DNA of 52,188 nt, taken from JBEGHD01 sp049334165. Its GTDB lineage: Bacteria; Bacteroidota; Bacteroidia; Flavobacteriales_D; Sanyastnellaceae. Shown piece by piece: positions 16,810 to 24,767 of this stretch. Within the stretch, counting starts at the first letter, position 1. Each line of letters opens with the position of its first letter. The DNA lies in assembly GCA_049334165.1 (NCBI GenBank), contig JBEGHD010000019.1, one strand, 5' to 3'. The notes under the pieces were generated by a model. The model had not been told where the DNA came from and searched no databases. It was given only the letters and a program-made list of their open reading frames with translations. The position numbers and the translations under genes were made by a program.

Positions 16810-18737
16810 TGCAGAAAAGACTTTGTCAAATAGCATTTTTCATTTCGCTGCTCTGCCTTGCAAGTTTGGCTTTGGGCCAGGCCGAAAGCACGAGTATCAA
16901 AAAAATTGAGGTACCCAAAGTCGATCAGGACCTGATGGCCACAGGCATTTTTCAAAATCAGTTAATCCTTTCAATTGCAGAAAAAGAAAACCTGATCAAC
17001 ACGATCGATCGTCAGGCTCAAAAAACATACTCGCTTCACCTCGCTGAGTTTGGTGAAAAAGCTGGTCAACTGGAAAGTCCTAAGAAACTTTCAGGAAAGC
17101 TCGATGGATTTTATGACGATGGCTCAGCCTCGTATTCCCCAAAAGACTCCGTGATTTTTTTCTCCAGTGCCAACGGATACTTTTCCGGAAGCAGCAAAAC
17201 ACTCAATATCTTCTACTCTTACTTCGAAAACGGAAAGTGGTCACAGCCCTACTCCTTTCCCTGGAATAGTGACAACTATCACCTGGCTCACCCGGTGATG
17301 AGCGAAACAGGCGACCAACTATTTTTCAGTTCCAACATGCCCGGAGGCGAAGGCGAAATGGACATATACGTGAGTTTGAAATCAGACACGGGCTGGACTA
17401 AGCCCATTAATCTTGGGCCGGGAGTGAATAGTAAACACAATGAGATTTTCCCATCGTGGTGGGGTGATCAACTCTACTTTTCCAGCAATCGGCCCGGAGG
17501 CATCGGCCAGCTCGACCTCTACTCCGCCAGCAGAAGCGATCAGTGGAAGTCAGTTAGTCACCTCGATGAGCCTTTCAATTCTGAAAAGGACGATTTCCTT
17601 CTGATTTATCAGTACGAAGATCAGGGCTTTCTCACCTCAAACCGAACAGGGAAAGACGCACTCTACTTTTTTGAAAAATCAAGTGCTGAGCAAAACGGAG
17701 TAGTTCGCCACGGTTTGTTTGAATGCCAGGGCACTCCGGTAAGAAACGCTGCCATCGTTTTGAGAAATACCCGAAACGAGGTGGTTTTGAGAACGCGAAC
17801 TGATTCGTTAGGTAGATTCAAGATGACCGGAATTGGCGAAAAAGAACAGTTTTCCATTGAATTGGACAGTGGCAGTCCCGAGATCGATCGCTGTGCAGTG
17901 CTTTTTCTCACTGATGAAAATGGTCGAAAAAAACAGCGAATCGTGCAGAATGAAGATGGGCTGTTCATCTTTGAAATTCTGCCGAATGACGAAATTCCGC
18001 CTATGGCGATGAAGGAAAACGAGGACGAGAGCATTCTGAAAATCGACCTTGAAGGAAAAGTCGTTGACGAATCGGGAGAGGAAGTGGAAGAAGGAGAACC
18101 GATCTACATTTTGGACGACAACGGTGAGCTCATGGCGCTAGCCTACACCACCGATTTTGGAAATTTCAAGTTCTCGGAAATCTCACCAAACGCCACTTAT
18201 AAACTGAAAATGAACGAAGACGATCGCTCTTTAAGTCTGGTGATTTACGATGGCGATGAGGAAATCACCGTGCCGATGAACGATAAAAACGAAGCGGTTT
18301 ACGAACGAGCTTCGGAAAATGATGGAATAGAAATCGTTGACGAATCCAACAAAAAGGTCAACATTAGAAATGACGAGAAATTTGTGGTTGACAATATCTA
18401 CTACGCAACAGATGAGTATCGACTCAATGTTATCTCGATGCGAGAACTCAACAGATGGGTGACGATTTTGAAGAAGAACCCGAACGTGAAAATTGAACTG
18501 ACCTCCCACACGGACTCGCGAGGAGTTGACGAATACAACATGAAACTTTCAGACAGGCGAGCTCAGGAAGCCAAAAAGTACCTTGTTGAAAAAGGAGTTC
18601 CCGAAAATCGAATTATCGCAAAAGGGATGGGTGAAAGCGAATTGCTCAACGATTGTGACGATGAAAGTGATTGTGATGAGGACCAGCACGCCATCAACCG
18701 AAGGACGGAAATCCGTATCTTTGCAGCCGAAAAATAA
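16809..18737 (+). CDS. OmpA-family protein with PD40 propeller repeats
   Basis: A 642-residue envelope protein. A signal peptide at about 1-23 (ending ALGQ) is followed by PD40/TolB-like propeller blades (SYSPKDSVIFFSSAN, DQLFFSSNMPGGEGEMDIY, DQLYFSSNRPGGIGQLDLY, about 100-240). Two carboxypeptidase-regulatory-like beta-sandwich segments come next (about 295-480). A C-terminal OmpA peptidoglycan-binding domain covers about 525-640 (IELTSHTDSRGVDEYN, SDRRAQEAKKYL, NRRTEIRIF). This combination resembles PorE and other T9SS-linked OmpA proteins that anchor the secretion apparatus to peptidoglycan. It overlaps the PorP/SprF gene by one base. A stabilising role for the preceding pair is inferred. 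Confidence 0.85.
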   Translation: MQKRLCQIAFFISLLCLASLALGQAESTSIKKIEVPKVDQDLMATGIFQNQLILSIAEKENLINTIDRQAQKTYSLHLAEFGEKAGQLESPKKLSGKLDGFYDDGSASYSPKDSVIFFSSANGYFSGSSKTLNIFYSYFENGKWSQPYSFPWNSDNYHLAHPVMSETGDQLFFSSNMPGGEGEMDIYVSLKSDTGWTKPINLGPGVNSKHNEIFPSWWGDQLYFSSNRPGGIGQLDLYSASRSDQWKSVSHLDEPFNSEKDDFLLIYQYEDQGFLTSNRTGKDALYFFEKSSAEQNGVVRHGLFECQGTPVRNAAIVLRNTRNEVVLRTRTDSLGRFKMTGIGEKEQFSIELDSGSPEIDRCAVLFLTDENGRKKQRIVQNEDGLFIFEILPNDEIPPMAMKENEDESILKIDLEGKVVDESGEEVEEGEPIYILDDNGELMALAYTTDFGNFKFSEISPNATYKLKMNEDDRSLSLVIYDGDEEITVPMNDKNEAVYERASENDGIEIVDESNKKVNIRNDEKFVVDNIYYATDEYRLNVISMRELNRWVTILKKNPNVKIELTSHTDSRGVDEYNMKLSDRRAQEAKKYLVEKGVPENRIIAKGMGESELLNDCDDESDCDEDQHAINRRTEIRIFAAEK

Positions 18738-18794
18738 GTCTGTGCGTTAACTCGTTGAGCGGACCTCATTCAACAGTGAAGCACAGAAAAAATA

Positions 18795-18802
18795 CTAATT
18801 TT
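18795..18802 (+). promoter_or_regulatory. -7 promoter element of panD operon
   Basis: TAATTTTG matches the Bacteroidota -7 consensus TAnnTTTG and ends 5 bp before the panD ATG, so the transcript leader must be extremely short or absent. No clear TTTG -33 box is seen about 20 bp upstream. Confidence 0.6.
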
Positions 18803-18807
18803 GCCCC

Positions 18808-19158
18808 ATGCAAATTGAAGTAATGAAATCAAAACTGCACCGTGTGACCATCACCGAAGCAGATTTGAATTACATCGGCAGCATCACAATCGATGAAGAC
18901 TTGATGGACGCTGCCAATTTTATTGAAGGTGAAAAGGTTCAGATCGTCAACATCAACAATGGCGAGCGAATAGAAACCTACATCATCAAGGGTGAACGCG
19001 GATCTGGAAACGTTTGCCTCAACGGACCTGCAGCTCGCAAGTGTGCAGTTGGCGATATCGTGATCATTATCAGCTACGCCCACCTCGAGTTTGAGGAAGC
19101 AAAAACTTTCAAACCAACCATCGTTTTCCCCGATACGGAAACCAACCGACTCACCTGA
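18808..19158 (+). CDS. panD: aspartate 1-decarboxylase
   Basis: A 116-residue pyruvoyl enzyme that converts aspartate to beta-alanine for pantothenate and CoA synthesis. The self-cleavage site is Gly24-Ser25 (YIGSITID), at exactly the residue numbers of the E. coli enzyme, which supports this ATG. Other conserved parts are KSKLHRVTIT near the N-terminus and CLNGPAARKC with IIISYAHL in the core. Length is normal. It is the first gene of a unit with a flippase-like protein and rfaE2. No panB or panC is within the window. Confidence 0.95.
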   Translation: MQIEVMKSKLHRVTITEADLNYIGSITIDEDLMDAANFIEGEKVQIVNINNGERIETYIIKGERGSGNVCLNGPAARKCAVGDIVIIISYAHLEFEEAKTFKPTIVFPDTETNRLT

Positions 19159-19160
19159 TC

Positions 19161-20219
19161 TTGAAGAAACAAGTCAAAAACGTCATTAAGTACGTGGCCT
19201 TTTTCTTCATTGGCTTCTTACTACTGTACCTCACCTACCGCGGTGTAGACCTCGGACAGATGTGGTCGGACATCAAAGAAGCTAACTTCTTTTATCTGGG
19301 TGTTTCTTTTGTGATGGGCTACCTGGCAATTGTGAGCCGTGGTATTCGCTGGGTCACTTTGATGGAGCCACTTGGCTACAAGCCCAGAACCGGAAACAGC
19401 GTGCACGCAGTGGCTTTTGGCTATTTCGCCAATTTGGGAATCCCCAGATCGGGAGAAGTCGTGCGCTGCACTGCGCTCAACCAAAGCGATGGCGTTCCTG
19501 TTGACAAACTCGTGGGCACGGTGATCCTCGAAAGGGTGATCGATTCAGTTTTCTTGTTGTCATTCACGCTACTTGCCTTTCTGCTCAACGTGGATGTCTT
19601 TCTCAGTTTCATCGATCAGATCATGATTGCCAGAGACGAAGCGGGAACAGAAATTCCCGGAGAGAAAAGCTTTGTTTGGGTTTACATCACCCTTGCCGGG
19701 CTCGTCCTGCTGCTGACGCTTTTCATCATTTTGCGAAAGCGCATTTACGCTTCTGGCCTTTACCTTAAGTTCATTGAATTTTTCAACGGAATCAAGGAAG
19801 GCTTTCAGTCTATCGGTAAAATGAAGAAAAAAGGCTGGTTCATTTTCCACACTTGCTTCATTTGGTTGATGTACTTCCTGATGGCGTACGTAGCTTTTTA
19901 CAGCTTTCCTGAAACTTCCAACCTGACACTCTCTGACGGCCTTTTCATCACCGTTGCCGGTGGAATGGGAATGGTGGTTCCCGCTCCGGGAGGAACCGGT
20001 TCTTACCACGCGGCCATCACGCTTGCGTTTGTGGCCCTCGGACTTGGCGGAATGCTCGGACCTGGCTACACAGACTTTAAAGCCGCTGAGATGCTCGGAG
20101 CTAAATTTGCTGCGCTACTTTGGACTACCCAAACGCTGATGATCGTCCTCACTGGTTTTACCGGTTTTCTGATTCTCACTTTTAGGAATAAGAATAAAGC
20201 CAAAACAACTGAGGCATGA
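19161..20219 (+). CDS. lysylphosphatidylglycerol synthase TM / flippase-like family protein
   Basis: A 352-residue polytopic membrane protein of the UPF0104/LPG-synthase transmembrane family, with about eight hydrophobic segments from residue 8 to 342. Family stretches include SRGIRWVTLMEPLGY, YFANLGIPRSGEVVR and MVVPAPGGTGSYHAAITLAF. The start is a TTG at 19161, 2 nt after the panD stop; it gives the Lys-rich n-region MKKQVK. The C-terminal acyl/aminoacyl transferase half of MprF is absent, so lysyl-lipid synthesis is unlikely. Related stand-alone proteins are thought to flip lipids or glycolipids. It overlaps rfaE2 by 4 nt. Confidence 0.78.
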   Translation: MKKQVKNVIKYVAFFFIGFLLLYLTYRGVDLGQMWSDIKEANFFYLGVSFVMGYLAIVSRGIRWVTLMEPLGYKPRTGNSVHAVAFGYFANLGIPRSGEVVRCTALNQSDGVPVDKLVGTVILERVIDSVFLLSFTLLAFLLNVDVFLSFIDQIMIARDEAGTEIPGEKSFVWVYITLAGLVLLLTLFIILRKRIYASGLYLKFIEFFNGIKEGFQSIGKMKKKGWFIFHTCFIWLMYFLMAYVAFYSFPETSNLTLSDGLFITVAGGMGMVVPAPGGTGSYHAAITLAFVALGLGGMLGPGYTDFKAAEMLGAKFAALLWTTQTLMIVLTGFTGFLILTFRNKNKAKTTEA

Positions 20220-20728
20220 GCGCTACCGATGTCATAAAAAACCTCGATGAGCTCAAATCGATTGTTGCAAAATGGAAATCGGCTGGTGAGAAGGTCGTTT
20301 TCACCAACGGTGTTTTTGACATTCTTCACCTCGGCCACGTAGATTACCTCACCAAAGCAAAAGCTTTGGGAGATCGACTAATCGTGGCCGTAAACAGCGA
20401 TGCTTCAACGAAGCGATTGAGCAAGGGTCCTGAGCGACCACTCCAACCTGAAGTTGCCAGGGCCGCTCTAATCGGATCTCTGAAACCTGTGGACGCCACG
20501 CTGATTTTTGACGAGGACACACCACTTTCTTTGATCGAGGAATTACTCCCCGATGTGCTCGTGAAAGGAGGAGATTACAACCCACAGGAAACTGACAAGA
20601 ACAGTAAAAGCTACATTGTGGGAGCAGCCGAAGTCAAATCCAAAGGAGGTACAGTTGAAGCCATTGAGTTCGTGAAAGGCTTCTCCACAACCAGCATAGT
20701 AGACAAAATAAAAAAGGCCGGTCAGTGA
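20216..20728 (+). CDS. rfaE2: D-glycero-beta-D-manno-heptose 1-phosphate adenylyltransferase
   Basis: A 170-residue stand-alone nucleotidyltransferase equivalent to the C-terminal half of HldE. The signature TNGVFDILHLGHVDYL (about 30-45) contains the HxGH nucleotide-binding motif. NSDAST, LIFDEDTPLSLI and GFSTTSIVDKI near the C-terminus fit the family. It makes ADP-heptose for the LPS core. No N-terminal kinase domain is fused, so a separate HldE1-type kinase should exist elsewhere. It is coupled by an ATGA overlap to the flippase-like gene. The stop codon is inside a terminator hairpin. Confidence 0.9.
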   Translation: MSATDVIKNLDELKSIVAKWKSAGEKVVFTNGVFDILHLGHVDYLTKAKALGDRLIVAVNSDASTKRLSKGPERPLQPEVARAALIGSLKPVDATLIFDEDTPLSLIEELLPDVLVKGGDYNPQETDKNSKSYIVGAAEVKSKGGTVEAIEFVKGFSTTSIVDKIKKAGQ

Positions 20729-20744
20729 CCAGCCTTTTCTCTTT
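20712..20744. terminator. bidirectional terminator between rfaE2 and accC
   Basis: AAAAGGCCGGTC (20712-20723) pairs with GACCAGCCTTTT (20727-20738) with one internal mismatch. T-rich tails exist on both strands (TTTTCTCTTT on plus; TTTTTATTTT on minus). The rfaE2 stop codon lies in the stem. It serves the two convergent transcripts. Confidence 0.8.
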
Positions 20745-20764
20745 CGAAGTATCTTCTACTTCAG

Positions 20765-22111
20765 TTATTTTTCTTCATCCATTGTCCAGTCATCGAGAAA
20801 CTTTGTTGTGAAGTTTCCGCTTCTGAACTTCTCGTCCTTCATCAGCTTGATGTGGAATGGAATGGTTGTTTTCACACCTTCGATAATGTATTCATCCAAG
20901 GCGCGCTGCATTTTTGTAATGGCTTCTTCACGCGTTTGTGCAACGGTGATGAGTTTTGAAATCATAGAATCGTAGAACGGTGGAATCATGTAACCAGCGT
21001 AAGCATGCGTGTCTACGCGGATTCCGTGACCTCCCGGTTCGTGATAGTTGATGATTTTTCCCGGACTTGGAGCAAAGTTCTTGTACGGATCTTCCGCATT
21101 GATTCGACACTGGATAGCATGCATTTTCGGGTAGTAGTTTTTACCTGAAATCGGCAATCCGGCTGCCAGTTTAATCTGCTCCTTAATCAGGTCGAAGTTG
21201 ATTACTTCTTCGGTAATCGTGTGCTCAACCTGGATTCGGGTATTCATCTCCATAAAGTAGAAGTTGCGGTGCTTGTCTACCAAAAACTCGATAGTACCAA
21301 CACCTTCGTACTTCACAGCTTCAGCTGCACGAATGGCCGCCTGGCCCATTTTTTCACGAAGCTCGTCTGTCATAAACGGAGATGGAGTTTCCTCTACCAG
21401 CTTCTGGTGTCTTCTCTGAATTGAGCAATCGCGCTCAGACAGGTGACAGGCTTTTCCGTTTACATCTCCGGCAATTTGAATTTCGATGTGGCGCGGCTCC
21501 TCAATGAATTTCTCCATGTACATGCCATCGTTTCCAAAGGCAGCACCGGCTTCACGTCTGGTTTTCTCCCAGCCCACTTCGAGCTCTTCTTCGTTTTTGC
21601 AAACTTGCATCCCTTTACCTCCACCACCGGCAGTGGCTTTCAGCATCACTGGATACTTCACTTCTTTAGCCACCTTCTTGGCGTCATCGAGGTCTTTCAA
21701 CAAGCCTTTAGATCCGGGAATGGTTGGCACTCCCGCCTTTTCCATGGTGGCTTTTGCGGCAGACTTATCTCCCATTCCATCGATCATCTCCGGAGAGGCA
21801 CCGATGAATTTAATTCCGTTTTCGTCACAAACTTTAGAGAACTGAGCGTTCTCAGAGAGAAATCCGTAACCCGGGTGAATGGCATCTGCATTGGTGATCT
21901 CCGCTGCTGCAATGATGTTGGGAATCTTGAGGTAAGAATCCGCACTTTTGGCAGGACCAATACAAACGGCTTCATCGGCAAAACGCACGTGAAGGCTGTC
22001 GGCATCAGCAGTTGAATAAACAGCTACTGTAGCAATACCCATCTCCTTGCAGGTGCGAATCACACGTAGGGCAATCTCTCCCCTATTGGCGATCAAAATC
22101 TTCTTAAACAT
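20765..22111 (-). CDS. accC: acetyl-CoA carboxylase, biotin carboxylase subunit
   Basis: A 448-residue ATP-grasp enzyme that carboxylates the biotin on BCCP in the first step of fatty-acid synthesis. Visible motifs are the N-terminal FKKILIANRGEIALRVIRTC, the Gly-rich ATP loop KATAGGGGKGMQ, the conserved RDCSIQRRHQKL, and EMNTRIQVEHTITE with the catalytic Glu/Asn/Arg set. Length equals the family norm. It lies 39 nt downstream of accB on the minus strand, in the order fabH-accB-accC. Confidence 0.96.
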   Translation of the reverse strand: MFKKILIANRGEIALRVIRTCKEMGIATVAVYSTADADSLHVRFADEAVCIGPAKSADSYLKIPNIIAAAEITNADAIHPGYGFLSENAQFSKVCDENGIKFIGASPEMIDGMGDKSAAKATMEKAGVPTIPGSKGLLKDLDDAKKVAKEVKYPVMLKATAGGGGKGMQVCKNEEELEVGWEKTRREAGAAFGNDGMYMEKFIEEPRHIEIQIAGDVNGKACHLSERDCSIQRRHQKLVEETPSPFMTDELREKMGQAAIRAAEAVKYEGVGTIEFLVDKHRNFYFMEMNTRIQVEHTITEEVINFDLIKEQIKLAAGLPISGKNYYPKMHAIQCRINAEDPYKNFAPSPGKIINYHEPGGHGIRVDTHAYAGYMIPPFYDSMISKLITVAQTREEAITKMQRALDEYIIEGVKTTIPFHIKLMKDEKFRSGNFTTKFLDDWTMDEEK

Positions 22112-22150
22112 ATGTTCAGATTTGATTTTTTAGTGCAGAAAATACTGCAA

Positions 22151-22714
22151 TTATGATGGATCAACCAGCATAAGTGGTTGGTCGTATTCGATTGGTGAGT
22201 GGTCGTCAACAAGGACTTTCACGATTTTACCGCTCACTTCAGATTCAATTTCGTTGAATAGTTTCATTGCTTCCACAATGCAAACAACATCACCTTCTTT
22301 CACTGTGTCGCCTACAGAAACGAATTCTGGTTTGTCGGGACTTGGAGAGCGGTAGAAAGTACCGATCATTGGCGATTTAATTTCAACGTACTTTGAAGTA
22401 TCCTCTCCGCCTTTGTCTTCTTTTTCTTCATTAGCCGCTGGCTGCGGAGCAGGAGCTTGTTGCTGTTGCTGAGGCGCCTGTTGGGGCTGCTGTGGCATCG
22501 GCATCTGCTGCTGTGGCATTTGCGGCATTGGCATTGGGATTTGCTGCATCATTTGAGCTTGAGCTTCTTGCTGTTGCTTTGCAGCTTTACCACGCTTGGT
22601 AGTCGCACCATCCGACTTAATCGTGATCTTGAAATCTTTTTGTTCGATTTCTACCTCGTTCACTCCAGATTTTGAAACAAACTTGATCAAATCTTGGATT
22701 TCTGATAGATTCAT
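22151..22714 (-). CDS. accB: acetyl-CoA carboxylase, biotin carboxyl carrier protein
   Basis: A 187-residue BCCP. An N-terminal segment (1-45) is typical of bacterial BCCP. A long low-complexity linker (about 46-95) is made almost only of Gln, Pro and Met. The biotinyl domain (about 108-187) carries biotin on Lys151 in EAMKLFNEI, the most conserved motif of the family. The swinging carrier moves between AccC, encoded next to it, and the carboxyltransferase. The linker is longer and more Met-rich than the Ala/Pro linker of E. coli. Confidence 0.96.
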   Translation of the reverse strand: MNLSEIQDLIKFVSKSGVNEVEIEQKDFKITIKSDGATTKRGKAAKQQQEAQAQMMQQIPMPMPQMPQQQMPMPQQPQQAPQQQQQAPAPQPAANEEKEDKGGEDTSKYVEIKSPMIGTFYRSPSPDKPEFVSVGDTVKEGDVVCIVEAMKLFNEIESEVSGKIVKVLVDDHSPIEYDQPLMLVDPS

Positions 22715-22776
22715 GAACGTAGAGTTTTATGGGTTTATAACTAATTATTGGCTAATTTACTTTTTTCCTGAAATGT

Positions 22777-23778
22777 TCATTTCTTCGGGTCGTAGGCCCA
22801 TTTCACGTAGACTGCTCCCCACGTGAAACCTCCGCCAAATGCAGAAAGAACAATATTGTCTCCTTTGTGAAGCTTGTCTTCCCATTCCCAGAGACAAAGT
22901 GGAATGGTTGCAGAAGTGGTGTTTCCGTAGCGCTGGATATTGATCATTACGCGACTGGAATCGAGACCCATTCTGCGAGCTGTTGCATCGATAATTCGCA
23001 AGTTGGCCTGATGTGGAACTAACCACGCAACGTCATCCGAAGTGAGGTTGTTCTTTTCCATTATCTCCGCTGACACTTCGGCCATTTTTACAACTGCAGA
23101 CTTAAACACCGGCTGGCCTTCCTGATAAACAAAATGCTGCCGATTCTTCACTGTTTCTTCCGAGGCCGGATTCACCGAACCACCTGCCTTTTGGTGTAGG
23201 TGAACTCTTCCCGAACCATCGGAGCGAAGGATGGAGTCCATCACTCCCACATTTTCTTCTGTGGGTTCGAGCAAAACCGCTCCGGCTCCGTCTCCAAAAA
23301 TTACGCACGTGGTGCGATCTGTGTAGTCAACTATTGAGGACATTTTATCAGCCCCTACAACAATAACCTTCTTGTACTTTCCAGTCTCAATAAATTGAGC
23401 TCCTGTAGAAAGCGCGTACAAAAAACCGGAGCAAGCCGCACCGAGATCAAAACTCCATGCATTGGTTGCTCCTACTTTATCGCTAATAATATTGGCCGTT
23501 GCCGGAAAAGGATGATCTGGAGTGACGGTAGCGCAAATGATCAGGTCTATTTCTGTGGCGTCAATTCCTCTTTTATCAAGAAGTTTTAAAACTGCCTCTT
23601 TGGCCATGTCCGAGGTTCCGAGTCCCTTTTCTTTGAGAATGTGGCGCTCTTCAACTCCAGTGCGAGTGCGAATCCACTCATCGGTAGTGTCCACCATTTT
23701 TTCGAGATCGAAATTGGTGAGCAGATCATTGGGCACGTAGCCCTGAACCGAGGTGATTGCAGCTTTTATTTGGCTCAT
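22777..23778 (-). CDS. fabH: beta-ketoacyl-ACP synthase III
   Basis: A 333-residue thiolase-fold condensing enzyme that starts fatty-acid chains from acetyl-CoA (or branched acyl-CoA) and malonyl-ACP. The Cys-His-Asn triad is visible: Cys116 in DLGAACSGFLYAL, His256 in VPHQANLRI and Asn286 in RYGNTTSA. Gly-rich SAFGGGFTWGA ends the core. It lies 62 nt upstream of accB and downstream of rpmF, separated from rpmF by a terminator. The rpmF-fabH proximity is conserved widely in bacteria. Confidence 0.95.
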   Translation of the reverse strand: MSQIKAAITSVQGYVPNDLLTNFDLEKMVDTTDEWIRTRTGVEERHILKEKGLGTSDMAKEAVLKLLDKRGIDATEIDLIICATVTPDHPFPATANIISDKVGATNAWSFDLGAACSGFLYALSTGAQFIETGKYKKVIVVGADKMSSIVDYTDRTTCVIFGDGAGAVLLEPTEENVGVMDSILRSDGSGRVHLHQKAGGSVNPASEETVKNRQHFVYQEGQPVFKSAVVKMAEVSAEIMEKNNLTSDDVAWLVPHQANLRIIDATARRMGLDSSRVMINIQRYGNTTSATIPLCLWEWEDKLHKGDNIVLSAFGGGFTWGAVYVKWAYDPKK

Positions 23779-23882
23779 GTTGCTTCTAAGCTTAGGTTAA
23801 ATTAGTTGACACAGCCCGCTAAGATATAGCATATACTTAGAATAGCTATTCGATGAGAAAAATGATTTCCACAGCTAAATAA

Positions 23883-23914
23883 AAAAGGGAATGATTGTGA
23901 CATCACTCCCTTCA
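23883..23914 (-). terminator. terminator after rpmF
   Basis: Read on the minus strand, AAGGGAGTGAT and ATCATTCCCTT form an 11-bp stem with one mismatch, followed by TTTTTTATTT. It lies 34 nt after the rpmF stop and separates the ribosomal-protein transcript from fabH. Confidence 0.75.
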
Positions 23915-23948
23915 ACTAGCTTAAAATATCTTTATGATTCAGACGGAA

Positions 23949-24143
23949 TTAGAGGTCCATGCCTTCTTTTTCCATCACCACTTTTCCTTTGTAGTAAAGT
24001 TTACCTTCAAACCAGTGTGCGCGGTGCAATAGGTGCGGCTGTCCGGTAGTATTGCAGGTACCCAAAGTCGGCTCAGAAGTCTTGTAATGAGTTCTTCTTT
24101 TTCTAGTTCTCGTCTTCGATTGTTTTCTCTTGGGATGTGCCAT
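23949..24143 (-). CDS. rpmF: 50S ribosomal protein L32
   Basis: A 64-residue very basic ribosomal protein. The N-terminus AHPKRKQSKTRTRKRRTHYK is the L32 signature. The middle TLGTCNTTGQPHLLHRAHW matches the usual position of the Bacteroidota L32 turn; only one Cys of the zinc-ribbon type remains, so this is a zinc-independent form. It follows the DUF177 gene by 11 nt, the standard arrangement. Confidence 0.96.
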   Translation of the reverse strand: MAHPKRKQSKTRTRKRRTHYKTSEPTLGTCNTTGQPHLLHRAHWFEGKLYYKGKVVMEKEGMDL

Positions 24144-24154
24144 TGAATTATCAA

Positions 24155-24658
24155 TTAATTTTTACCTATTCCTTTTAATTTGTCCCATCTGGGGTCAGTC
24201 TTTTCCTCTTCTTCCTCTTCCATCTCATCGAGTTTATCCATCACGTCCTGGTTGCAGTCGTCTTCACTTTCGTGAGTGATTTTTAATGGAATGCCCAGGT
24301 GGGCAAATTCATATAAAAACTGCGACAGGTCGACTTCGTGCTCTTTGTGCCCGATGATCAAAATCTCGTCATCATACTCACCAGTTTCTTCGCCAAATTT
24401 GACGATAAGTCGGTGCGATGAATCGATTGGCATTTTCATTTCGTCTCCACAGCGATCGCAAACAGTGTTTAGCTCTCCGCTGAGGTCGAAGTAAAAAACC
24501 ATCATGGACGTTTGTTTGTCCAGTTCGATGTCGGCCACAATTTCCGCATCCTCGAGTTGCGAAAAGGGAAAAGATTCAAAGAACTCTTTGGTCAATTTAA
24601 ATTGAAAGCTGTGCTTTCCTTGTTTTAGACCCTCAAAGGGAATCCTGTAATCTGTCAA
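24155..24658 (-). CDS. DUF177 (YceD-like) protein
   Basis: A 167-residue acidic protein of the DUF177/YceD family. That family accompanies rpmF in most bacteria and has been linked to 23S rRNA accumulation. CDRCGDEM (about 75-82) is the conserved Cys pair, and an acidic DELDEMEEEEEEKTDPRW-type tail follows. The start is a TTG at 24658. It is favoured because an AGGAGG ribosome-binding site lies just upstream and a -7 box about 40 bp upstream. It is the first gene of the DUF177-rpmF transcript. Confidence 0.88.
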   Translation of the reverse strand: MTDYRIPFEGLKQGKHSFQFKLTKEFFESFPFSQLEDAEIVADIELDKQTSMMVFYFDLSGELNTVCDRCGDEMKMPIDSSHRLIVKFGEETGEYDDEILIIGHKEHEVDLSQFLYEFAHLGIPLKITHESEDDCNQDVMDKLDEMEEEEEEKTDPRWDKLKGIGKN

Positions 24659-24698
24659 AGGTCCCTCCTGTTATTTTTTAGTTTCCTAAAAAGGAGCG

Positions 24699-24706
24699 CA
24701 AAGATA
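24699..24706 (-). promoter_or_regulatory. promoter of the DUF177-rpmF operon
   Basis: On the minus strand TATCTTTG is a perfect TAnnTTTG -7 box, with TTTTG about 18-19 bp upstream as the -33 box. It is the best full promoter match in the window. Confidence 0.7.
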
Positions 24707-24767
24707 GATGATTTTACAATAAAACAAAAAGGTGAGCCATTTTTATTCACCACTGAAAAACTACGGC

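Noticed and set aside
19161..20219. MprF lysyl-phosphatidylglycerol synthase
   Set aside because: Only the membrane flippase-like half is present; the catalytic C-terminal domain is missing.
21443..22015. Plus-strand frame of 190 codons opposite accC
   Set aside because: Antisense shadow of a universally conserved gene.
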